Below are positions 41,699 to 52,700 of a DNA stretch of 64,000 nucleotides, piece by piece. The DNA comes from Limanda limanda (Eukaryota; Chordata; Actinopteri; Pleuronectiformes; Pleuronectidae): NCBI RefSeq assembly GCF_963576545.1, contig NC_083646.1:22602989-22666988 (forward strand), written 5' to 3'. How positions within the stretch are numbered: the first letter of the stretch is position 1; every line of letters begins with the position of its first letter. Made by a program: the position numbers and the translations under genes. Under the pieces are notes generated by a model. The model was not told the origin of the DNA and did no database searches. It worked only from the letters and a program-made list of their open reading frames with translations.

Positions 41699-42538
41699 TA
41701 GGGTTGCAAAATTCCGGGAATATTCAAAGTTGGAAACTTTCCATGGGAATTAACGGGAATATACGGGAATTAACGGGAATAAACTGGAAATGTTGTGGGT
41801 AATTTATACTAACTGTATTTACCTTGTCATATACAGACATAAATATAAACATTTTGTTTTGTCATAGGCTGATTTGAGCCCTGAGGAAACTTTGGGCACT
41901 TGACTATATGCTTCTGCATCGTTGTGTCATTCTTAACACAGGTCTTTGCACAGTATTTGCAAATGTACACAGCCTTTCCTTCTACATTGGATGGGGTGAA
42001 ATGTCTCCACACATGAGAGAGTGCACGTGGCATTGTTCTGTAGAATAAGATGAGAAAAAAGTTTGTAAAAAAACACTAATGCAATGCCAGAGATATAAAT
42101 AGTTAGCCAAACTATTGGAATCGTCTGTAAAAATATTTTACAATTGATGGATAAATGAATGGAAATAGGCTAGATGAACAGATGAACAATCCTCAATCAG
42201 CATGCTAATATATTTTCCCCAGTAATATTATCTTAACTTACCTGACTAGTCGTGCACACTACAGCAGGCCTCAACAGCTCTGCTGTAGAGTGAAGGATGC
42301 TGGGAGTTATCTGTGCATGTGATGGAAGAATGCACCGTGGAGGGTTGAAATTCAACGTGCAGCGGGTGCTGCATTCCATACATCTTTAAAATAGAGTTTT
42401 GAATGATGTTTTTATTGCTCAGCGTTTAATTTGTGTAGTTGTTTTTTTTTCCAAAATTCCAGAGCCAAACTTCCCATGGAAAGTTTCCGGAAAGTTTCTG
42501 GAAATTAACCGGAAACTTTCCGCCCGTTTGCAACCCTA
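41699..42538 (-). mobile_element. 840 bp non-autonomous hAT element retaining only a BED finger
   Basis: The ends are inverted repeats TAGGGTTGCAAA (41699-41710 and 42527-42538), flanked by identical 8 bp duplications ATCATGCC (41691-41698 and 42539-42546). Subterminal regions are packed with short repeats such as GGAAACTTTCC and GGGAATTAAC, likely transposase-binding sites. The only coding content is a minus-strand BED zinc-finger peptide. No catalytic domain is present, so mobilisation would need a relative elsewhere. Its ends differ from those of the neighbouring 2.4 kb hAT (TTGCAAA against CTGTGAAA), so they are separate families. Confidence 0.9.
41827..42033 (-). CDS. BED zinc-finger fragment inside the 840 bp hAT element
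   Basis: The 68-codon open frame starts MPRALSHVWRHFTP and contains CKYC, then TTMQKHIVKCPKFP. This is a BED-type finger (aromatic W/HF lead-in, CxxC, then H and C ligands) as found at the N-terminus of ZBED/hAT transposases. It stops soon after the finger (MTKQNVYIYVCI). It is either the first exon of a once-larger transposase gene or a stand-alone DNA-binding peptide. Expression is not shown by the sequence. Confidence 0.6.
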   Translation of the reverse strand: MPRALSHVWRHFTPSNVEGKAVYICKYCAKTCVKNDTTMQKHIVKCPKFPQGSNQPMTKQNVYIYVCI

Positions 42539-42623
42539 ATCATGCCAACAGCGCGTTCGCAACAAAAGCAACGACAACTGATTCTCCACCTGAACTTTGA
42601 ATGCACAGGTGAACAGCTCTTTG

Positions 42624-42656
42624 TGACTCATCGTGGTGGGAGTACGGAGCAGTGAT
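42624..42656 (+). repeat. 33 bp direct repeat, copy 2
   Basis: It is identical to 40395-40427 and lies 78 bp after the right target duplication of the 840 bp hAT element. Confidence 0.8.
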
Positions 42657-43906
42657 GGTTCGGCATCAGGGTTCTGAGGAGTCCAGCAGCTTGTCTGGTC
42701 TACACGGCTCAATTACTGCAGATCACTTTTCATAAAGAAAGGTTCAACCATGCACTACCGCAAACCAAGCAGCAGCCCATTCCAAACAGGCAGGTTTAGA
42801 AAAGGCAGTGCACTAGTTTCACGAAATGTAGAACCAAATATGATGAGCTTACATCCCTAAAAAATACATAAAACACTAGTGTGGATCGTATTAAACATCA
42901 ACTCTATAACAGGCTACAAAACACTAGCAGACAGACCGGTTTTGGAAGCATGCAATGAGATTACTTCTTTGCATATGTTTTTGCTAAATCATCTGGTTTT
43001 AGCAACTACTGCAGCAGCTCCCCCGCTCAGACTCGGAAATAATCTGATTTCGGGTAAAATATGAATAAAGTCAATGTATCCAGCAGCTGTAGACTTTAAT
43101 TCAGTCAGTGTTGACTCTCTCTCAGTATTCTACAAAAGCCAAGACCTCTCAAACCTTATCCAAGTGCTTCAGAGGCCTAAACTTAAAACATGTGAGATGC
43201 GAAACCTGGTATTTAGTGTCAGAGTCATTTTTAAGCCCAACAACCGACCCTGATCTCCTCACAATGACCCTGAGCAGTGTAGGGATATCACACTTCCTGG
43301 ATTAGGAAAGAATGTTGCCACTGGATGTTATCCAAGCAGCAATAGTAATGCATTGAGAATGACGGCAGGGCTTTTAGCAGATACAGCAGCATACAGATAT
43401 CTTGCATATAAAAATTTGTACAAAAAGTAATTCAGCCAACATTCTATTTTTTACACAAATAAAATTCAGGTGAAACTTTGAGGGAGTTGTATAATAGCAC
43501 TATATTCCGGAGGCAGGGTTGGACATATATACTCTATAACTGTATATACAGTATAGCTATAGATTGACTCTAACTGACGAGTCAAATCACTGTTAACCCT
43601 TATATCGTATGTCATGGGAATACACTCTTGGGCTCAGGATAAAACCATGATTCATAAACAATCACTGCAAAAGCGAACAGATGAAAGCTACAATCGTTTT
43701 CTTGATTTAGGATTAATTCATTTTAATTGTATTTGTATTTGTGTGTCACATCACATATTATCTCAAGGCACAGACAGGGGGTGAGAGACCAGGATCGGGT
43801 GTGTCATTGTATGAAAGCACAAACTGGTTGTTATATGACAATAATAATGGTGATACTTATCAGCAGTGATGGTAAAGCGTCAGTTAAAAACAATATATAT
43901 TTATAT

Positions 43907-46311
43907 TAGGGCTGTGAAATGATTAAAAATTTTAATCAAATTAATCACAGGTTTCTGTGGATTAATCATGATTAATCACATATTACCGATTTTCGCGGTA
44001 TATTTTTGTGAGAACAAAACGATTTATGACAAAAGACGGATATATACATTTAACATGTTCTTTTTTATTCATATGGTTGAATAAAACATTTTTCTTTTCT
44101 TTTTAAATCAAACATAAAAACAATGGCTAAGAAGCCCCAATAATTTCTAAGATTGTGGAACATTTTTCTCTATTTTGTCAAACAAACATTAACCACACCA
44201 TGACACAATCTAATGCCTCTAAAGGCCCTCTTAGCTAGTCTTCCTTTAGCCAGTTGGTGAGGCATACTAACTTGTTCACGTTCTCTGACAGTAAAGCTGA
44301 CCGCTTCTTTTGCACAATGTGTCCTGCGACTGAGAACAGTCTTTCACATGGAACCGTGGATGCGGGAGAGGCTAGATATTTGCGAGCTAGTGAGGCCAGC
44401 TGCTCATGGGCTCCTGAATGAGATGACCACCACTCCAAGGGGCAGTCCTCCAAACCAATGCTGGGCTCTGCTCTGTACCTGTGTAGAGCTCTGTGAGGCT
44501 GCTGCACCTCTTCCTCTGATTCAGAATCTGAGCCCATTACCAGAAGGCTCATTTTCTTCTTGGGTGGCCCATCTTCAGCAGCTTGTGGAGCCCTCCTGGC
44601 CCTGGGTGACTGTTCCTGCAGCAATCTTTCAAGTGTGGTCCACACCTCTGGTCTCTCACTCTTGGGTAGGCTCTTCAGGTCTTTAAAACGTGGATCCAGC
44701 GCTGTTGCAATCTTGAGCCATTCATTGTTGGTATTTCTTTGACGGGAGGCTAGGTCTGTCTTGAATGCCGTCTTAAATTTCACCACATATGCAGGGTCAT
44801 CTTCGGTGACTTCCATTACATGACGCAGGTGGCAGAGTGCAGGCAGTACCACAGAGCAGGAGACATAGGCCTCCCCACCCAGAATTTCCGTTACATACCT
44901 TCAGTGGAAAAACACAGACACACACGCACACACACACACAAAAAGATGGAGGAGGTGAGAGAGAGAGTTAAGTTATTAGAACAGGTACACAAATATAATT
45001 TGAATTTAATCAGTTCAACTTAATATTAGCCTAATAGTCACATTATCATGGATTGCTTACTTGCAGGGATCTAGTAGAGACTCCAGTCTCTGCAGTTTGT
45101 CCCATTCTTGTTGTGTAAGCATCACTAGTTTGTGGTTGTGCTGGTCCAGGGCTGCTGTCACTGCATCCTTATTGCCGATCAGACGCTTAACCATGTCCAG
45201 CGTTGAGTTCCAGCGTGTTGGGACGTCTTGGATCAGTGGCTGCTGCACCTGCATGCGGTTCTCTTGCTCTGCGTTGAGCTCCAACGTGTTAGCGGGGCTG
45301 TGTTTGAAGTGGCCGACAATTTTGCGACACTTGCATTCACAAATCCGCTGTCAGCGAGGCTCACGGTGGTGCTTCTCTGCAAGATGTGAGCGATGCACGG
45401 CATGTGTTCATATGACAGTAGTCTAGCCGCGGCTATCATATTGCGTGCACTGTCTGTCCCTATAGTGGTCGTTTTGTCTTCAATTGCCCAGTTGCTTGCA
45501 ACAGTTTGGAACTGTTCCGCACATGCCTCTGCAAAGTGGCGCTCTTCTGTTTTCATGCACGTTAGTGCAAGCGACTTTAACTTCCATCCGTCGGTGATTA
45601 GATGTGCAGTTACACCCAGGTAGTTATTGTTACTCACAGAGGTCCAGTGATCCCCTGTCAGCGCCACATAATTCGTAGCAGCCAAGTCATTTTCCTTTTT
45701 TTTCTTTTCAGCTTCATACAGCTCGTCGATTTTAGTCATTATTGTGCGTCTTTTCGGTGCTCTGATGCTCGAGTCCCCCGTTGCCACTCGCAAAACTTCG
45801 GTGAACCCCTCATCCTCAACAATATTAATCGGTCTACAGCTTTTTGCAATCCACTTGGCATCTGTGCTAGTCAACTTGTCACAGGCAGACTTAGTGAGGG
45901 GCCTACGTTGTTCAGTCAGAGTGGTTTGGCGCATTGCACTTGAACGCCCCTCGCCGACCAACGCATGCTTCGCGTTGAGGTGGTACTTTAGGCTGATATT
46001 GCTACGGTGAAACGATAACATCTTCCCGCAGAGTGTGCACATCACCTTGGTTTTATTGAATGTTCCATCTTTGTTTTTTTGGAACACGAATTTCCCATCC
46101 AGAAGGTCCTCAGGTTCATCAGAGTTATCCATGTTGTTTGTTTGTTTGGATGGCAGCTGCCGTCTGACTGCAACTCCGAGCGGCGACTAGTGCAGAGCGC
46201 TTGGAATTGTGGGTATATTGGAAGCTCATTCTGCGCATGCGTAAAAAAAAAAACCGAATTAATCCTGTAATTTAATCATAACGCGTTAACGCGTTATTTT
46301 TCACAGCCCTA
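43907..46311 (-). mobile_element. hAT DNA transposon with BED-finger (ZBED-like) transposase; complete ends
   Basis: Both ends read TAGGGCTGTGAAA as inverted repeats (43907-43919 and 46299-46311). They are flanked by identical 8 bp target-site duplications ATTTATAT (43899-43906 and 46312-46319), the hallmark of hAT integration. Inside, on the minus strand, is a transposase gene with an N-terminal BED zinc finger and a C-terminal hATC region. The perfect duplications argue for fairly recent insertion. The coding sequence has a net one-base frameshift, so this copy is probably non-autonomous now, although its ends could be mobilised in trans. It sits in the non-coding interval after the last cdk14 coding exon. 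Confidence 0.93.
44235..46132 (-). pseudogene. hAT transposase (ZBED family), two exons, one frameshift
   Basis: The start MDNSDEPEDLL is at 46132. A BED zinc finger follows at residues about 25-60 (C32, C35, H51, H56). Next comes the transposase core with TGDHWTS (first acidic residue) and TIGTDSARNM (second), then PCIAH. Around 45330-45345 the frame shifts by a net missing base: the first frame runs on meaninglessly to 45233, while the family sequence resumes in another frame (CRKIVGHFKHSP, later DVPTRWNSTLDM). A 162 nt intron, 44899-45060, has GTAAGC and a pyrimidine-poor AG acceptor. It splits one Lys codon and joins LLDPCK to YVTEILGG. The last exon ends with ALDPRFKDL, the hATC dimerisation block with PCERLFS, and a stop at 44235. 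No second disabling lesion was noticed. Confidence 0.88.
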
Positions 46312-46919
46312 ATTTATATATATTTAACAATAGGTTAATTGTGATAATAACACAGTTATTAGTAGCTGCTCCCTCATTAAAATCACAGATAATCATTGTT
46401 TGCTCTAATGTTTATTGAATATCAGCAGTTGTTCATCAGGACCTTCAGTCAGCAGAAGGGTTGTTCTAAACAAAGTGTCTGATAATGATTTTTTTGTGTA
46501 AGCGGGATCTCTGGTGGTTGGTTCTGGGCCTTGAGGGTTTATTCGCTCTTCAGTCGTTGGATTGGTGTGTGTGTGCATGCGTCAGCGCCATGGGCTTGAA
46601 ACAAAGTGACTGCTCTAGCAGAAGGCACAATAACTGATTTTTTTTTATTTTTTGGAAGCCAAAAATATCTCCTAATTGTTTGTGTAAGTAGCCTCAGACT
46701 GACTCGTGGGGGTCTCAGCAGGGGTGTGTGGATGTAGGAGGGATGAGGGGAGGGGCGGGAGCAGAGCCATATTCTCATCTACCAGAAAATCCTCCTTTTA
46801 CAAAATGTTTAGGTCGTTACTGTTGATATAGTCCAAGTCTTTAGAGTAAATGGCTCCAACTTCACTGGGCAAAAGTGAAAATATTATATTTCAAAATGCT
46901 CATCTTAACAGCCTCAGTG

Positions 46920-47220
46920 ACAGACCCCATGCTTGGAAAATGAATTATACATATGCTTGATTAACCAGCTGAGTCCCTGCGCTCGATCCCTGAGCAAACA
47001 CCAGCCTTTTGGAATAAATTAAAGCCCAATATTTCAGCTTCAGCATCAGCAGGAGCCTCTAAATAATTATGCAAATATGAAACAAATTTCCCAAGCAGAT
47101 TTCCAGCTCTGCAATCCTCCTCCATCATTCTTATGCATACCCCATGAATTAACTAAACTATGCCGATCATTATACTTACACAAAATAGGCTAATTAATAC
47201 ACTTGACAATAGTGTTCTCC
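46920..47220. promoter_or_regulatory. Candidate non-coding regulatory patch (homeobox/POU-motif rich)
   Basis: It contains TGATTAACC, AATAATTATGCAAATATG (octamer-like next to TAATTA), CTTATGCATACC, ATGAATTAAC and GGCTAATTAATAC in 300 bp, with no open frame and no repeat signature. This composition is typical of conserved developmental enhancers. Conservation cannot be judged from one sequence. Confidence 0.25.
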
Positions 47221-48560
47221 AGAGGGGAGGGGGGGGGGGGGGTGGCTGAACTAAATCTTCATCACACAGAATCGTAAACCGGAGGCCAAACAGCAGCATG
47301 TCGAACTGCTCTCTTGTGGAATCTGCATGAGGACAAAAGATGGGGAATTTACAAGATGATCACATGCCTTCAAAAAAAACGTCCCCTGTTTAATCAAAAC
47401 ACAGTGTTCCTTGTACAGTTAGAGGAGTTAAAATAGAAGGAGCGAGGATTTGGATCGAGCCCAGCGCTGCAGCTTCTCATTTGGTTGTTTTTGTGTTTGT
47501 CTGCATTTCTATGTGCAAGAAAGAGGAACACAGAGCTCATTATCCAAACCTTCAAATTACAGTCCCTACCCTTCCAAATCCTTCCAGAAACTCCACAACA
47601 CGTCCCAGAGGCCAGAGCACAACAGCACCAGTGCTGCTCCGTGGTCTCCATAACACCGTCTTCCTCAGTGCTGCATATGAATATGGATTATGGAATGTAT
47701 GGCTGATGGGAGGGGATGGTGTTGGACTACCTAATTACATAGCTTGTTATAATGACCATCCTTATCGCATCGCACTCTCTTCTCCCCTTGAAAACATCTA
47801 ACAAGGAGAGAGGATGAATCTAATGTAAATTCACCGAGTCTTATTTTCTGCAGGGAAAAAGACGTAAGGATATCCGCGGCTACGTGATTGGATTGAATGG
47901 AGAGATTTTTGCAGTTCTCTCTACATACGAGAACGCACCAGGTTTTGTAGGTTTACTCCCACACATTAGACTTTAATTACTGCTCCAGTGGGAGAAACCT
48001 GTTAACTTGCCAAACCACACATTTATTGGGCAACGCAAACATTGGCCAATAGAAATGTCCCCAATATGGACATGGAGGTGGACTTTTTGGTTCCTTGGTA
48101 GAGCGTCTTGCGTTTATTTGTTATTGTTAAGTCTGCTCGTGACCACAGCGTCTCTGAACCCCCTGTGAACCTGAAGAGACCAGCTCTGTTGTGCTAGCAT
48201 TCAGCCAAAGAGGCAGTATTTGTATTGTGTCTACCCAGTGTAATTGACAAATGAAATAGACTTGGGTTGAGGCCAGTATCTCTTGGCATAACTGGATGGT
48301 AAAGTAAACATCAAGTGGCTACTGAAAACATTTGGTCTTAACGTATAGAAATAGATAGAAATAGGTGTTTTCAAGCTTATTTTATCATTAACTGTTACCG
48401 TTTAGGCCTCAACAAAGCAGCTTTCACAGCTACTCCACTTTGATGGAGGAGAATAACATGTTAGAAAGCCTGTTTTGTGACGAATTAAAGCTGCCAATGC
48501 GGCATATGATTTCCCTCAAGCTTGTTTGAATCTTGAGCACATGTGCTGCAGTAACACATC

Positions 48561-48650
48561 TAATAATAATAATAATAATACATTTTATTTATAGGCGCCT
48601 TTCAGAGCACCCAAGGTCACCTTACACGGCAGATTAAAAAACAACATAAG
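48561..48650. repeat. (TAA)n plus adjoining fish interspersed repeat
   Basis: Seven TAA units (48561-48580) run into ACATTTTATTTATAGGCGCC and CAAGGTCACCTTACACGGCA, a common fish repeat pairing. Confidence 0.45.
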
Positions 48651-49739
48651 AAACAATGTATCAAAATCATCAATAACTTAAAATAATTATAATTATCAGA
48701 TAATAATTTATATTATCACTGTTTCCATTAAGAATGTAAAAGAAATGCTACTTATACATTTTTTTTTGTAAAAATACAAATATTCTGTGTTGCATGTTTC
48801 AGGAATATTTTCTCTACACATTCCAGCGTGAACAGCAGCCTGACGATACCATCTATGGCCAAACAATTCAATATGTTAGGGTGGCTTTCAAAAAATGTTT
48901 TCTTAGGAATAAGATGTGGTAACCATGCTCCAGTGTGGGCACCACCCAGGCTCTTCAGTCTCTTCAGCACAAGCTGTAATTCACTGCAAAGCGACACCAC
49001 AGATGCCAGAAGGCCACCACAACTATCTGATCTTGCAGTTGTCCTCTCAGGAGCCAGCCAACTTTTACATATTTCAGAAACTAGGAAGAAACGGATGTAT
49101 GCAATATATTCAGCGTGTGTATGTGGAGCCTGTACAAGAAGCCGGGAAGTCACAATTTCCCACTGACACCACAGAGCTCCAAATTTAACCTCCTGGCTTC
49201 CTGGCTCTCTTCGCTTGGCCATACAACCCCCGAGCCCTTGGCTGCAGTGGGACTCTCCTCTCCACACTGTCATTTCAATGCTTTATGGAGCTCAGATTGC
49301 AACAGCCCAGTATTTATATTCACCTCTTTGGGTTTTCATCAGAAAAGGAACAGCATTGTTGGAACACTTGAAATGTTTTCTTCGTCTTGACACCGAAATA
49401 CAGCAGCATGGTGATAGCATGGGGATACTCAAACACCATGAAACCTCTCAGGGAGGAGATCGCCGCAAATGGTTGGTTGAACACCAGAAACACATTCTGC
49501 CCATTCTGTTTTTTTTACAATAAGTCACTTCCTTTCTCCAACCTAAACTCAACCATATTCAATCATATGAATCTTATGACTTTTCCAGAACAGATCTTGC
49601 CTTGTGCAAACTCTCTATCTAGAGCTAATGTGGTGCTATTGATCTCCCCACGAGAATGTACACAACTCGCATGTGGCCGGTTAAGTTGTGGCTTATTTCA
49701 AATACGTAAATATGGTATACAAGTTATGTAAAGTCATGT

Positions 49740-52700
49740 AACTGCACCTATATTGGTAAGTTTACACGTTAGTAAACTGCAACTGAGCAAACATATATAT
49801 ATACAAAAGTTCATTAACAGATTGTTCCGAGCAAGTAAAGCTATACTCAACGTCAATTCTGAGGGGGAAAAGTAAATATGTGTGATATAATGTAGATAGA
49901 TACAATCATATGTTTTAGGGATAACAAATATTCAATAGAAAACAAAAGGGAATATCTACAGTAATTTGTTGTGCACATGTAGATAGTTAGTTTAATGCAT
50001 GTTAAACTCAGAGGATCATTGAAATCTTTGATTCATGTTTGTGGTGCGTTATAAAATATTAAGATGTCTTAATTTGAATTTGCAAAGTCTTTCACTTCAA
50101 TATAAATATTTTATGATGTTATTTGTTTTCTTCTTGTCAGAGTGAATTTCTTCAGCAGCAGAATCACAAGTTTTTATGTGCTATAAAACCACAAACAATC
50201 TAAAGTCCTCTATACTGGACTTAATACTTTCCTACTAGTGTAGATCAGCAGGAGCTTGTAGTCGACTGGAGGCTCTCAAACAATCACCCTCATCACACAT
50301 TTAGTTACAAGATATGTCATAATCTAATTGGATGAGGAATCACATTGCCAGGTATTTCACTGAGCATATTCTTGAGCCCCAGAGGATGAACCCTTAACAT
50401 TTTGGACAATCCACTGGCTTCCACATGAATTGAGATGGCTCAAGTTTTGATAAGGAGTAAATCAGCTGTGGATACTCATCATTGCCAGAGAATGAAATCC
50501 ATTGTTTTCTCATCATGTATCCAAGAAAAGGCCAATATTTCAACTCACAAGATGAAAAATGTCAAAAAGAGGTTGAGATACAATTTTATTAACAGATATG
50601 TAAGCTGAAGAGGATGAAATGTTTTAATTGCGAGGACAAACCTTTAAATTTGTAATTTGGTTTATTTATATTATCAAAACTAATGGTAAGGCTATAGAAA
50701 AATCATCAGTCGTTGCTGACTTGGTCCAACTCTTTAATCTTGCGCGTTGTGATGAACATTGCAGCCTCCAGGGGCTGCTGTAGCGGGACTGTTTTTCTTG
50801 GCACAGTTGCGTGAAACGCAGAAAGATGCAGATTTTGCTCCGACAGCCTGAAACAGCTACTGAATCTGTCATGGGAATGGTGATGCATTTAATGGAGCCT
50901 TTGACTACAAGCTTGGCAAACGCTCAGCTGGCTCAACAAAACTAACTGCCCTCGAATGAAACACCCTGGCTTGTAACCAAGCCAAGTTTCCAGAGGGCTT
51001 TGTTCTACCCAATAGCAGCCAAAGGCCTGCAATCAGGCGCATCTTATAACAGAAGGGACTCAACAAATATTCATGTAATTACTAACTAATAACTAGTAAA
51101 TAGCACGGTTCAATTTTTCAGTTATCACAATATAGAGTCATTGCCCTGTGTGCCAGTGATTCTTGTGAACTGACAATATGTAACGAAAATGCAGTAAACT
51201 TATATTCTTTTGTAATTCCAACAGTCAAGATGTAAACATACAGACAATATATCAGACAATATATTCTGTTCTTAACAACAAACCTCACAAAACATCCTGA
51301 ATGAGCCAAAGTCAGAAGAGCAATTACAAAATACAATCATATTTGTTTGGTAATGCCCCAAATTAAAATGACTGATGATTCTGTTGAGAAAAATGTCCTT
51401 AAAAATCAAGCTGTCTTTTGTTGCACAGATTTTTTTTACGTTAATTTGTTGAGTGAGATTTCACATCACCTACTGGGTTGAAAGCATTTGGCATAGACAT
51501 TTTTGTGATATTTTTTGTGATTTAGTTATGAACAAAGGTTCAAATTCAAAGCTCTGCAGGATCTAGGTAGATTAGTTGCATCATAACAGTAGAAACTTTA
51601 TTGTGCTAAAACTACAGATAGACACATGCTCTCAAATGATAAAATCACAACTAGGTTAATCTTTTTGTTTGAGCTTTGACCAGAGACATATGATTTATCA
51701 ATGTTAATAAAGAAGTTAAAATGATTAGTTGGCTGCTGATGGAGCGTATGTTGGGGTGGTAAGAGAAGGGGTGAGGTGGTGTCGGCTGACCGACTCTCTT
51801 TGTATTGTCAACATGGTCTTATAGGGCAGTCGAACACACCCAGGCTCTAAGAGGACATCAGCTCTACATGCACCATATACTGTCTCCTCTGATCAGATAA
51901 CAGACACTGTAGACCCCCACAGCCTGCCGGGACTCAGACCTGAAACATAAGCTCTTACCATTCATTAAACCTGAATTGTACTGAGGCTGATTTACAGGCC
52001 GATTGACAAATACCTCCCCTGCAGAGACAAGTGTCCCGATGCTGAGCAATGCACCAGAGGAACATCTCCAAGATCAAATACTTTACGTTTCTTTACTTTA
52101 GGTTTTCATCCTAGTTTGGATCCAAAAGCAGTGTTTTACTTCATATATCTTTTTGTTATTAATTTCTTGATGGTTTGCTTTTTTATTCTTAAGAGTGTTA
52201 CAAGGATCATCATTAAATGTGACCTTTCAAACTCTAAACATAACTTTGGTTACTGTAGTGAGAAATCTTGTGAATTTCCATCTTTCAATCTGTCCATGGA
52301 ACCAATAGACCTTATCCAGATGTTACTTTGCAGATTCACAGGTCACAGATAAGTTTTTCTTATGATGACTCTTCCACATAGACCATCTTTGTTCAGCATG
52401 CTGGGCAGTGAAATGGTTCGCCAACACTCCCATGACAGATAAACCTGCATCATTTGTAGTTTTTTGCTTTGTCTTATCTTAAATTTGGAGGTTTTTCTTG
52501 TTCTGCCAAATAGTGACATGACCGCCAGAGTTTCCTTTAACTGTCAGTAGACCAAACGCTCCAGCTTTATCAAAGTGCTTCCACTTTCCATGTTCCTGCA
52601 TACCACTAACATGCCGATGCTATACGTCTCCTATATGAACACATTCCAAGTTTAGCTGTGGAACTGTCATCAGATGACATTTCCTAAGGGCACATTTTTC

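Noticed and set aside
47861..47990. Possible + strand exon after TTTTCTGCAG (GKRRKDIRGYVIGLNGEIF...)
   Set aside because: No matching donor in a sensible place, and the peptide is not recognised. It could not be linked to the acceptor at 58831.
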